Made by a program: the position numbers and the translations under genes
Part shown: positions 16,694-24,514 of the stretch, piece after piece
Numbering within the stretch: the first letter of the stretch is position 1
Layout: each line of letters starts with the position of its first letter
Notes under the pieces: generated by a model
Told to the model about the DNA's origin: nothing
The model's input: only the letters and a program-made list of their open reading frames with translations
Database searches by the model: none
NCBI GenBank assembly: GCA_045613765.1
Contig: JAZLBO010000013.1
Span: 1-49,784, forward strand
Length of the DNA stretch: 49,784 bases
Direction: 5' to 3'
Source of the DNA: RGIG4097 sp045613765
GTDB taxonomy: Bacteria > Bacillota > Clostridia > Christensenellales > CAG-917

Positions 16694-18271
16694 ATGGAAA
16701 AGAAAATGGCAGACGTCATTGAAGAAACAACTGTTGAAGAAGTGGAAGAAACAGTTGTAGAAGAAACTTCAACTGACTCTGCAGAAAATGAAAATACTGC
16801 CCCCGTTGGCAGTCCCAAAAGCAAAAAGAATTTGAAGTGGCTTTGGATCACCCTTGCATCACTTGTTAGTGCAGGGCTCATTGCCTACCTCATCTATTCA
16901 GCAGTTTCAAGCAAGAGCGTTGACACAGTATTTGGATTGTCCGTCCTTTTGACAGGCATCTTTATCATCACAACTCTCGGCTATATGCTTGGCAAAGTTT
17001 CAGTCAAAGGCGTATCTCTTGGCACGGCAGGTGTGTTCCTTGTGGCAATCGCATTTGGTATGCTCTGCTCAATCAAAGGTCTTAAAGATGTGCCCGTCCT
17101 TGGCAGTTTCTTCCTTGAATCAACAAGCACAGTCACAAAGTACTACAAGAGCGTAGTTTCAAACATTGGTCTTGTTATGTTTGTGGCATCAGTTGGTTTC
17201 ATTGCAGGCCCCAACTTCTTCAAGGACTTGAAACGCAACTTCAAGACATACATCTTGATGGGTGTCATCATCATCTTTACAGGAGCATTGGTTGCAGTTG
17301 TTTTGAGCCTTACAACACCTTACGGCTCTGAATTCTGGTCCGGCGTTTTGTCTGGCGCACTTACGTCAACCCCCGGCTACTCTGCAGCAATCGAGGCAGC
17401 AAAACTCAAAGGCACATCTGATACGTTGGTCACTGTTGGCCACGCAATCGCATATCCCTTTGGCGTCATTGGTGTCGTGTTGTTTGTCCAACTTCTCCCC
17501 AAATTCTTGAAGGCAGATATGGACCACGAAAGAAGTCTTCTCAAAGTCAACGTTTCAGCAGAACAAGCAGTTGAAACAACCGAAAATGCAGAAGAAAGTG
17601 CCGTTTCAGAAGAAACAACACAAAATGAAACAGTTGTTGCAGACACAGAAGCACCCGTCCAAGAAAAAGAAAACAACAAGAAATCAAAGCCCAAAAAAGC
17701 AAAGAAACTCATTGAAGTTGACCCCTTTGGCTTTACACCTTTTGCAATCGCAGTTGTGTTTGGCTTGATCCTTGGTGGTGTCAAGATTCCTTTGCCCGGT
17801 GGCGCAAACTTCTCACTTGGCACAACAGGTGGCGTGCTTATTATGACACTTCTCTTTGGCCACTTTGGAAAACTTGGCAATCTCTCATTGCAAATCCCTG
17901 CACCAACAACCAAAGTCTTGAAGGAACTCGGCCTTATGCTCTTCCTTATTGGCGCAGGTGTTGAAGGTGGCGTTGGTCTTATCAGCGCAGTCAGCAACGA
18001 CGCATCAATTATCGTATGGGGATTGCTCGGTGGCGCATTGATGACACTCCTTCCTATGATCGTGGGCTACTTTATCGCAAGAAAGGCCTTGAAACTCCCC
18101 TTGCTCAACAACCTTGGCTCAATCACAGGTGGTATGACATCAACCCCTGCCCTTGGCACACTCATCTCAACAGCAGGCACAGAAGACGTTGCAGGCGCAT
18201 ACGCATCAACATATCCCATCGCACTTGTGCTTATCGTCCTTGCATGCAACCTTATGATCGGTCTTATCTAA
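16694..18271 (+). CDS. AspT/YidE-type (AAE family) dicarboxylate or amino-acid exchanger
   Basis: The 525-residue membrane protein has a highly acidic N-terminal tail (about residues 5-35), then two homologous membrane blocks separated by a charged Glu/Lys-rich linker at about 275-340. Each block has about five segments and the family phrase, for example GKVSVKGVSLGTAGVF. The aspartate-alanine exchanger family includes AspT and the Corynebacterium succinate exporter SucE. The TrkA-C domains often found between the blocks are replaced by the charged linker. Being last in a succinate-forming run, export of succinate or an antiport with malate, fumarate or aspartate is the natural inference. The ATG at 16694 is preferred over the TTG at 16688 by spacing to AGAAGG. 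Confidence 0.8.
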   Translation: MEKKMADVIEETTVEEVEETVVEETSTDSAENENTAPVGSPKSKKNLKWLWITLASLVSAGLIAYLIYSAVSSKSVDTVFGLSVLLTGIFIITTLGYMLGKVSVKGVSLGTAGVFLVAIAFGMLCSIKGLKDVPVLGSFFLESTSTVTKYYKSVVSNIGLVMFVASVGFIAGPNFFKDLKRNFKTYILMGVIIIFTGALVAVVLSLTTPYGSEFWSGVLSGALTSTPGYSAAIEAAKLKGTSDTLVTVGHAIAYPFGVIGVVLFVQLLPKFLKADMDHERSLLKVNVSAEQAVETTENAEESAVSEETTQNETVVADTEAPVQEKENNKKSKPKKAKKLIEVDPFGFTPFAIAVVFGLILGGVKIPLPGGANFSLGTTGGVLIMTLLFGHFGKLGNLSLQIPAPTTKVLKELGLMLFLIGAGVEGGVGLISAVSNDASIIVWGLLGGALMTLLPMIVGYFIARKALKLPLLNNLGSITGGMTSTPALGTLISTAGTEDVAGAYASTYPIALVLIVLACNLMIGLI

Positions 18272-18292
18272 AACCAATCCCAACAAAAAAAC

Positions 18293-18322
18293 AACGGCAC
18301 TCAACCCGAGTGCCGTTTTTAT
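18293..18322 (+). terminator. Rho-independent terminator of the redox/succinate gene run
   Basis: A 9-10 bp perfect stem (ACGGCACTC with GAGTGCCGT), a 5-base loop and a T-run follow the exchanger gene by about 20 bases. It closes the 18-gene run. The A-run on the left could let it work in both directions. Confidence 0.9.
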
Positions 18323-18391
18323 TTTTGCCTTACAACTTATAAAATTTCTATCCAAAATCAAGGCATGAGCATTGCCCGTCTTTTGATACAC

Positions 18392-19075
18392 TTAATAGCA
18401 ATAAATAAACAAAACGTTTGTGTCCACATCATAGGCAAAATATATCAATTTGCCATCAAATGTATTGTACGTATTGCTGGTGACATTATAAACGACAAAA
18501 TATTCATAGTCTGAAGTTAAAGTTAGCATATACAAATTATCAACGCTTGATGGAATAAACGATATATCAGTTTTCCAATTTGAGTTGTTTTGTATATTAT
18601 CTACATACATTCTATCATCCTCAAATTTTACCATAGCCAATGAATCGCCTTCATTTGTATAATTATATGATACAGAAATATAAGCATTTAATGGAATATC
18701 AATATTTGTTGTATGAGAGATTTCGGTTAAATATTCTACGTCGTGACTTATAAATGATGAAAACTTGTAAGTAAAAGAACCGAACATGGAGAGCAACACT
18801 ATCATGATAATGCCAGCAACAATATTCTTTTTACATTTATATCCTTTTTTGACAAATACAATGCCTAATATTAACGATGTCAATGGTATTGGAATAATCA
18901 AAAAGAATTTCCACATATATTCTGCTATAGCAAGGGGAAAATTAGGCAATGGAGAACTTTGTATAGATAAAAATACCACTAATAATGCCAAGAAAATCGA
19001 AGCGATTGACATTGCAAATGCAAAAATTAATATGGTTTTAATCGTCTTATTTGTACTTGTATCAGCATTATTCAC
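18392..19075 (-). CDS. Unknown A+T-rich membrane protein
   Basis: I do not recognise this 227-residue protein. It has a hydrophilic Thr/Lys-rich start, three predicted membrane segments (about 14-36, 49-67 and 82-100), then a ~125-residue polar domain rich in Asn, Tyr, Ser and Thr that would lie outside the cell. The start is GTG at 19075 with GGGGG upstream. Codon use is markedly more A+T-rich than in the neighbouring genes (AAT, ATA and TAT are frequent), a sign of acquisition or weak selection. It lies alone between the exchanger terminator and the tRNA-Pro hairpin array. It faces the exchanger gene tail to tail and does not belong to that operon. Confidence 0.6.
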   Translation of the reverse strand: MNNADTSTNKTIKTILIFAFAMSIASIFLALLVVFLSIQSSPLPNFPLAIAEYMWKFFLIIPIPLTSLILGIVFVKKGYKCKKNIVAGIIMIVLLSMFGSFTYKFSSFISHDVEYLTEISHTTNIDIPLNAYISVSYNYTNEGDSLAMVKFEDDRMYVDNIQNNSNWKTDISFIPSSVDNLYMLTLTSDYEYFVVYNVTSNTYNTFDGKLIYFAYDVDTNVLFIYCY

Positions 19076-19179
19076 TTAACTATACCCCCATAAATAATCT
19101 ATATTTTCTTATTGATTATCATTTTAAGTCAAACCTAATTAATTGCATCATACTACAAACACTATCCAAAATCAAGACA

Positions 19180-19350
19180 AAAGTCTTGTATATTATCAAT
19201 TTCGCAAGAAATTGTATATCATCATTGCGAAATAAAATACAACCTAAGGTTGATGATATGCACCTTCGGTGATGATATACGCCTAACGGCGATGATATGC
19301 CATTGCTTTCGCAATGGATAAAAAAGACGATGGGCGTAGCCCACAAAGGC
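19180..19350. repeat. Array of short hairpins with GATGATAT spacers, downstream of tRNA-Pro
   Basis: At least six mini-palindromes follow one another: CAATTTCGCAAGAAATTG, AACCTAAGGTT, CACCTTCGGTG, CGCCTAACGGCG, CCATTGCTTTCGCAATGG and GGGCGTAGCCC. Most are separated by an 8-10 base spacer close to GATGATAT. Stems vary but stay self-complementary, while spacers are conserved. Read from the tRNA-Pro side, the order matches the array after tRNA-Gln. No gene is visible in the rest of 19076-19450; weaker palindromes such as GGTGCGTAGCACC continue up to the tRNA terminator. Confidence 0.8.
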
Positions 19351-19451
19351 TCGCGCGTAGCATATCATTGGTCTACGCTCATCTGTTTTTGCTTTGCAAT
19401 ACAACTATGTTGTGGTGCTACGCACCTAAACAGATGGCTATGGCCAAAAAC

Positions 19452-19490
19452 AAAAACCCACATCAAATACAAGTGCTTGTGTGGGTTTTT
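19452..19490 (-). terminator. Terminator after tRNA-Pro
   Basis: An 11-bp stem (AAAAACCCACA with TGTGGGTTTTT) is followed, on the minus strand, by a T-rich stretch, six bases past the tRNA CCA end. It is symmetrical enough to act in both directions. Confidence 0.8.
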
Positions 19491-19495
19491 GTTTT

Positions 19496-19572
19496 TGGTC
19501 GGAGTGGCGAGACTTGAACTCGCGGCCTCATGGTCCCGAACCATGCGCGCTACCAAACTGCGCTACACCCCG
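19496..19572 (-). tRNA. tRNA-Pro (anticodon CGG)
   Basis: The minus strand folds into a full cloverleaf. Acceptor CGGGGTG pairs with CACTCCG (one G-T), the D-stem is GCGC/GCGC, anticodon stem CATGG/CCATG holds loop TTCGGGA, and T-arm GCGAG/CTCGC holds TTCAAGT. The discriminator is A and CCA is encoded. The loop gives anticodon CGG, read as proline, with G37 as in known tRNA-Pro. It sits 41 bp downstream of proS on the same strand. A small CAGTCC hairpin and a TATAAT box (19594-19599) lie between them. Confidence 0.95.
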
Positions 19573-19613
19573 ACGTCAGTCCTTTTAGGACTGATTATAT
19601 TTTATTTTGTTTA

Positions 19614-21335
19614 TTAGTTGTTGGAAAGTGCGTTTTTGACAAGGGCGACAATTTCTTCCACTGCGCTGTCAAGGGGTGCCGATGTCTTCAAGGACTTATC
19701 TCTTGATGCGATTTCAACAATGCCACCCTTCATATTTCTGGGGCTTACAACCACTCTAAAAGGCACGCCGAGAAGGTCTGCATCAGAGAACATAACGCCT
19801 GCACTTACGGTCTTTCTGTCATCATAGATGACTTCAATGCCCTTTTCTTGCAATGTGTTGTAGAGATTGTCTGCATAAGCCTTGACTTCTTCGTCATCAC
19901 TGCGAACTGCGCAGAGATGCACTTGCCAAGGTGCGATTGCGATGGGCCAGATAGGACCGTAATCGTCATGATGAGCCTCGCAGATTGATGCTGCAAGTCT
20001 GCCGACACCGATACCGTAGCAACCCATGATAGGATTGAGCATATTGCCTTCGCTATCCATATAAGTCATATCCATTGACTTTGTATATTTTGTGCCGAGT
20101 TGGAAGATGTTGCCAACTTCGATACCACGGGACACTGTGAGTGAGTGCTTGCCACACTTGGGGCAGATGCTACCTTCTTTTACCTTTGCAAAATCATGGA
20201 ATTCTGCGCCGGGCACGTCACGATCCATATCAAGACCTTTGCAGTGGACGTCTGTTTCGTTTGCGCCACAAACAAGGTTGTTGACACCCTTCAACGTGTT
20301 GTCAAAGAGAACTGTGCAGTTTTCAGTGATGCCGACGGGACCGATAAATCCTGCCACAAGACCACAAGTTTCAGTGATTGTTGCAGGGTGCACGTCGCAA
20401 CCGAGATAGTTGGTCAACTTTGTTTCGTTGACGTCATAGTCGCCACGAAGGAAAAGCACGACGTACTTGTCATCTTTGTTTTGTTGATATACCACTGCTT
20501 TGCAGGTATCTTTGGGGTTGACACCAAGGAATTCTGCCACTTCTTCAATGGTTTGCTTGCCGGGTGTTGCCACTTTGACAAGGTCTTCAGAAGGTGCTGT
20601 GCGCACGTAGTCAACGATATTTTCAGTTGCTTCCATATTTGCACGATAGTCGCACTCATCACAGATGACGATAGAGTCTTCGCCAATGTCAGTAAGGAGC
20701 ATAAATTCGTGTGAAATACTGCCACCCATCATGCCTGAGTCTGATGCGATTGAGATGACTTCGGGTATGCCTGCTCTTGCAAAGATACGCTCGTAAGCCT
20801 TGTGGCACTTTGCATAGTATTCTTCCAAGTCCTCTTGTGACGTATGGAAGGAATATGCATCCTTCATTGTGAATTCACGGACACGGATAAGACCAGATCT
20901 GGGGCGTGCTTCATCTCTAAACTTGGTTTGGATTTGGTAGATCATGAAGGGGTACTTCATGTATGTTTGACCATAGTCACGGACAAGTTGCACTGCTGCT
21001 TCTTCGTGTGTCATGCCAAGAACCAAAGGACTACCACTTCTATCGTTGAAACGGACAAGTTCCTTGCCGATGCTTTCATATCTGCCTGATTCTTGCCAAA
21101 TTGATGCAGGCATAACCACGGGGAAAGTGACTTCTTGACCGTCGATTGCATCCATTTCTTCACGCAAAATTTGTTCAATCTTGCGAGTGATACGCTTCAA
21201 GGGCATATAAGATGAGAAGATGCCATTTGCCACGTATTTCATATAGCCACCACGGACCATCAAAGCATGGCTGTCCACCACACAATCAGACGGTCTTTCT
21301 TTGAATCTGTCGCCTACGAGTTTTTCAAGTTTCAT
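19614..21335 (-). CDS. proS: Prolyl-tRNA synthetase (bacterial type with editing insert)
   Basis: The 573-residue enzyme charges tRNA-Pro. Class II motifs are visible: motif 2 is FRDEARPRSGLIRVREFTM, and motif 3 is in CYGIGVGRLAASI. The YbaK-like editing insert lies at about 240-390. The C-terminal anticodon-binding domain starts near IAPWQVHLCAV. Length fits the bacterial long form. A GGAGGC site precedes the ATG. The gene has its own consensus promoter, and I see no T-box leader in the ~40-base 5' region. It stands directly upstream of its cognate tRNA gene. Confidence 0.97.
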   Translation of the reverse strand: MKLEKLVGDRFKERPSDCVVDSHALMVRGGYMKYVANGIFSSYMPLKRITRKIEQILREEMDAIDGQEVTFPVVMPASIWQESGRYESIGKELVRFNDRSGSPLVLGMTHEEAAVQLVRDYGQTYMKYPFMIYQIQTKFRDEARPRSGLIRVREFTMKDAYSFHTSQEDLEEYYAKCHKAYERIFARAGIPEVISIASDSGMMGGSISHEFMLLTDIGEDSIVICDECDYRANMEATENIVDYVRTAPSEDLVKVATPGKQTIEEVAEFLGVNPKDTCKAVVYQQNKDDKYVVLFLRGDYDVNETKLTNYLGCDVHPATITETCGLVAGFIGPVGITENCTVLFDNTLKGVNNLVCGANETDVHCKGLDMDRDVPGAEFHDFAKVKEGSICPKCGKHSLTVSRGIEVGNIFQLGTKYTKSMDMTYMDSEGNMLNPIMGCYGIGVGRLAASICEAHHDDYGPIWPIAIAPWQVHLCAVRSDDEEVKAYADNLYNTLQEKGIEVIYDDRKTVSAGVMFSDADLLGVPFRVVVSPRNMKGGIVEIASRDKSLKTSAPLDSAVEEIVALVKNALSNN

Positions 21336-21377
21336 AACTTATGCCTCCGTACACTTTCGTACATTTTTCAGTAATCT

Positions 21378-21406
21378 ATTATATTGCTTATTGACACTTG
21401 TGTCAA
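21378..21406 (-). promoter_or_regulatory. Consensus promoter of proS with palindrome over the -35 box
   Basis: On the minus strand, TTGACA, a 17-base spacer and TATAAT form a textbook sigma-A promoter ~40 bases from the start codon. The -35 box is inside a perfect palindrome, TTGACACAAGTGTCAA (21391-21406), which may be an operator or simply chance. Confidence 0.85.
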
Positions 21407-21529
21407 TTCTTTTCAAGATGCTTGCCAAAGTACGTGGACAATTCAAGGGATTTTGCACACTCATTTGTGGCATTATTCAATTCAAACTGCCGTGAAATCA
21501 ATCATAAATTGACAAAAATCTCGTCCAAC

Positions 21530-21562
21530 AAAAAAAAGGCACTCTCATTGAGCGCCCTTTTT
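21530..21562 (-). terminator. Terminator of the XRE-type regulator gene
   Basis: On the minus strand GGGCGCTC pairs with GAGTGCC (one G-T), followed by a run of Ts just after the stop at 21575. The T-rich plus strand side may make it bidirectional. Confidence 0.75.
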
Positions 21563-21574
21563 CAATCATCTGTT

Positions 21575-22588
21575 TTATTGTTGATTTTTGTTTTCTTTTT
21601 CGACCTTTTTGTCTGTGATGTAATTGCAGATTGTAATCACCACGGGATAGAGCATTCCTGCACCTGCAAGAAGAATCCAACTGATTGCCCAACCATCTGC
21701 CACCACCAGACTCCACACAAGATATGCAACCACGACGACCATCCAATATGCAAAGGACACAACCCCTTTCAGTTGGCTTCTCTTTTTGCCAAGGTCGGTG
21801 TAGTCTTCTTCACGGAGAAGTTTTTGCATTGCATTCTTTTGGACAAAAATCACAACGAATATGCTTGATGCAATGCCTGCGATAAGGAGTGTCAATGCCA
21901 ACATTAAAGGAGCGGCGAGTCCTACACGTTCTGAGAAATTTTCCACCAATGCCACAACAATAACAGGAATGGGGGCAAATATTGCTGTGCATACGCCTGC
22001 GATTGTCCACTTTTTGAAAGCACCACTCATTTGCTTTTGCTTTTCTTTGATGATACCCTTGACACCATATTCAAGATCAAATGGCTCAATTTTGTCAAGG
22101 AATTTGTATTGCTCGTTGTTGTGACCTGCCACAATAAACATTGGCACGGCTGCAATGATAAATGCAAAGAGAGCCACTATGCCGATAAACATAAAATTAT
22201 CATATTTACAATCATAGTTTGCAAGGCCTCCCAAAATCATAAGCACAATGGGTGAGAGTATGCAAAGGAATGTTGCAACACCCATCAACCAACTGTTTTT
22301 CTTTTGGACTGAAAGATATGTGTTGGCATATTCAAGTGAGATTTTTCTCACAGGCTTTTCTTCTGCTACTTCTGCGATTTCTTCATCTTCAATGCTATCT
22401 TTCAAAAGATAGTCTATGGTCACACCAAAAAGTTCGCCCAGTTGCATAATCTTGTCAATATCAGGGATTGTCTGTGCGCTCTCCCATTTTGACACTGCTT
22501 GACGTGACACGTTCATCTTGTCTGCAAGTTCCTCTTGTGACCAGCCGTTCTTTTTTCGTTGCTTGATAATTTTGTCTGCTAAAATCAT
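21575..22588 (-). CDS. XRE-family DNA-binding protein with membrane domain
   Basis: Residues 1-65 form a Cro/C1-type helix-turn-helix (LADKMNVSRQAVSKWESAQTIP) of the kind common in Bacillota. An acidic linker leads to about six membrane segments between 98 and 325. Such membrane-tethered XRE proteins probably link membrane or stress state to transcription, but targets are usually unknown. Total length is 337 residues. The ATG has GAGGCAAA upstream. A TATAAT box lies at 22633-22638 beside an element repeated at 26187, where the regulator or another factor might bind. Confidence 0.82.
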   Translation of the reverse strand: MILADKIIKQRKKNGWSQEELADKMNVSRQAVSKWESAQTIPDIDKIMQLGELFGVTIDYLLKDSIEDEEIAEVAEEKPVRKISLEYANTYLSVQKKNSWLMGVATFLCILSPIVLMILGGLANYDCKYDNFMFIGIVALFAFIIAAVPMFIVAGHNNEQYKFLDKIEPFDLEYGVKGIIKEKQKQMSGAFKKWTIAGVCTAIFAPIPVIVVALVENFSERVGLAAPLMLALTLLIAGIASSIFVVIFVQKNAMQKLLREEDYTDLGKKRSQLKGVVSFAYWMVVVVAYLVWSLVVADGWAISWILLAGAGMLYPVVITICNYITDKKVEKENKNQQ

Positions 22589-22632
22589 ATTTTGCCTCGC
22601 TTTTATCCAACTCGGATTTGTTTTGTGACTAC

Positions 22633-22705
22633 ATTATACCTTGGATATAGGTTGCCACGCCACCACCCCACTGCTTGCAATTTGTCAACCAACGGGTTGC
22701 AATTT
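22633..22705 (-). promoter_or_regulatory. Promoter region of XRE gene with repeated 37-bp motif
   Basis: A minus-strand TATAAT box (22633-22638) stands 20 bases from a motif beginning GCCACCACCCCAC (22659) and running through CTTGCAATTTGTCAAC to ACGG. No good -35 box is at the normal distance. A close copy of the motif occurs at 26187-26223 with the same distance to another TATAAT. TTGCAATTTG is repeated twice inside this copy. Function is unknown; an operator is the simplest idea. Confidence 0.5.
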
Positions 22706-22798
22706 GCATTTTTCTGGGTTTTTCTTGAAATTTTGGGCATTTTTTTCTAATTTCAATTATACCACACAATTTTCACTCATCAAGCATTTTTCAAAAAT

Positions 22799-22827
22799 TA
22801 AAAGCGACGGATATCCGTCGCCTTTCT
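22799..22827 (-). terminator. Terminator of the ABC exporter-HAD operon
   Basis: GCGACGGATATCCGTCGC (22805-22822) is a perfect palindrome just after the HAD gene stop. On the minus strand a T-rich tail follows. Confidence 0.85.
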
Positions 22828-22831
22828 TGCT

Positions 22832-23548
22832 TTAGTTGAGTTCTTCAATGAATTTGAGAAGATCGTCATAGTCGCCGTGGGGGAATTGCTCTATATCCGT
22901 GCCACTCTTGTTGATAATATCGTTTGTGAGAAGGAACACTCCACCAATGCCCAACTTGGTTACAATCATATCTTCGTCAACGTCGTTGCCGACCATGACA
23001 CATTCCTCTGGACAGACACCAAGCTCTGCCATAACGTCCTTGTAATACTCAAGATTAGGCTTGCTGTGACGATAGTTTTCAAAGGTCGTGATAAGATCAA
23101 AGTCATCTTTGTCAAGTCCTGCCCAACGAGCCCTGCTTTCCGTTGCGATTTGGGGGAAAAGAGGGTTTGTGGCAAGAGCAACTCTATATCCTTTTGCCTT
23201 TGCCTTTTTGACAACTTCGTTTGCTCTGGGATCGCAACCACAGACTTCTGCCACTTTTTGAAAATCTGCCTTGTAGTAGTCATCAAAAATGTGAGCGTCT
23301 GCCATGATTTTGTCGCCATAAACACTTTGCATATATGCCCAAAATACGTCTTCATTGGACTTTTGTCCATCATTTTTGTACATACAATATGTGCCTGTCA
23401 TAATTGACTTTGCAAGGAGTGCGGGATCATAGCCATAAGGTGCTGCCACCTTTACAAGACCACCAAGATATGCCTTGATAAACGTGTCTTGGTCCATAGG
23501 GAGCAGAGTTCCGTCCAAGTCAAACAAAATTGTCGTTATCTTTTTCAT
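22832..23548 (-). CDS. HAD-family phosphatase
   Basis: The 238-residue protein has HAD motif I (FDLDGTLLPMD), a threonine-containing motif II (ALATNP), a lysine region (RHSKPNLEYY) and acidic motif IV (VGNDVDEDM). It should be a cytoplasmic phosphohydrolase acting on a small phosphorylated metabolite. The substrate cannot be told from sequence. It follows the ABC permease gene by 14 bases and precedes the terminator, so it is the third gene of that operon. An AAGGAAA ribosome-binding site lies before the ATG. Confidence 0.85.
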   Translation of the reverse strand: MKKITTILFDLDGTLLPMDQDTFIKAYLGGLVKVAAPYGYDPALLAKSIMTGTYCMYKNDGQKSNEDVFWAYMQSVYGDKIMADAHIFDDYYKADFQKVAEVCGCDPRANEVVKKAKAKGYRVALATNPLFPQIATESRARWAGLDKDDFDLITTFENYRHSKPNLEYYKDVMAELGVCPEECVMVGNDVDEDMIVTKLGIGGVFLLTNDIINKSGTDIEQFPHGDYDDLLKFIEELN

Positions 23549-23562
23549 AGATTTTCCTTATA

Positions 23563-24513
23563 TTATGCGTTTTCTTTTTGTTTCTTTTCTTTTTTTGGTT
23601 TTGACTTGACAACACCAAAGTTTGGTTTTTTGGTTCTGATATAGTTAAGAAGCACATATACACCCAAAAGCACCACGATTGTTCCACAGATGACACCATA
23701 CATTACAGGCATTGAAACCTTGTCCTCAAAGAAATACAAGTTGCAGTCAAATGCATCCTTCAGCGAGTTGATTGCTTCTGCTGGCACGCCATCCTCTGCC
23801 ATTTTTTCTATGACACTGCCCATTGCATGGTTTCTCACAAGTACTGTGCCATATGTGCCAGGGAAGAATGTAAGAGCGTTTCTAAGTCCTTCTCCAAAAG
23901 ATGACATGGGCATATATGCGCCACAGAAGAAGCCATAGCCTGCACTCACCAAGGTTCCAACAGCAGACATTTGACCTTGTGTTGAAAGGAAAAAGTGAAC
24001 AATTGATGAAAGTGCTGTTCCAAACATGACAAGCAGTATGACATCAACAAGGAGAAGCACAACATCTATTGCAGTCAAATACCAACCTACCACAGCAATG
24101 TAAATAAAGCACAATCCTGCCGCACAAAGGCAAACAATCAATGATGCTGTAAATGATGCCAAATAATAACTCAATGGCATGATGTGTGGTTTGAGGGGAG
24201 CAATGGACAAATCCTTGATTGAACCATTTGCTTTGTCTTGAATCATAATAAGATTGGCGCAGAATGAAACTGTGACACATGACACAGCAAGCATTGAGGA
24301 GATTATTTGTCCGCCGACAAGGCCATCAATGATACCCTCTGACACCAAAATGCTGTCAATGTTGGCAGAAATTGAATCACGGAAAATATCTGCCAAAAAT
24401 GCCATATACAAAACAAGCAAAATTGCAGGTGTAATAAGCGTAGGCAAAAACATCCCCTTATCACTGAAAAACAACTTTATATTACGCTTTGTCAACATAA
24501 ACATGGTTTTCAT
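23563..24513 (-). CDS. ABC-2 type transporter permease
   Basis: The 316-residue membrane protein begins MKTMFMLTKRNIKLFFSDKG, a cytoplasmic lead-in typical of ABC-2 permeases. It has an early membrane segment (TPAILLVLYMAFLADIF), a large outer loop, and about five more segments. Its tail is Lys-rich (about 300-316). The start at 24513 is chosen because GGAGGCGAAAAC, overlapping the end of the ATPase gene, precedes it; a TTG at 24534 is unlikely. It forms an exporter with the ATPase encoded one base upstream. Drug or lipid-like substrates are usual for this family, but none can be assigned here. Confidence 0.9.
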   Translation of the reverse strand: MKTMFMLTKRNIKLFFSDKGMFLPTLITPAILLVLYMAFLADIFRDSISANIDSILVSEGIIDGLVGGQIISSMLAVSCVTVSFCANLIMIQDKANGSIKDLSIAPLKPHIMPLSYYLASFTASLIVCLCAAGLCFIYIAVVGWYLTAIDVVLLLVDVILLVMFGTALSSIVHFFLSTQGQMSAVGTLVSAGYGFFCGAYMPMSSFGEGLRNALTFFPGTYGTVLVRNHAMGSVIEKMAEDGVPAEAINSLKDAFDCNLYFFEDKVSMPVMYGVICGTIVVLLGVYVLLNYIRTKKPNFGVVKSKPKKEKKQKENA

Positions 24514-24514
24514 A

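Noticed and set aside
19297..19617. Open frames around both tRNAs sharing the peptide MPLLSQWIKK (also 25665-25883)
   Set aside because: The shared peptide is just the translated CCATTGC...GCAATGG hairpin of the repeat arrays, and the frames run through tRNA genes.
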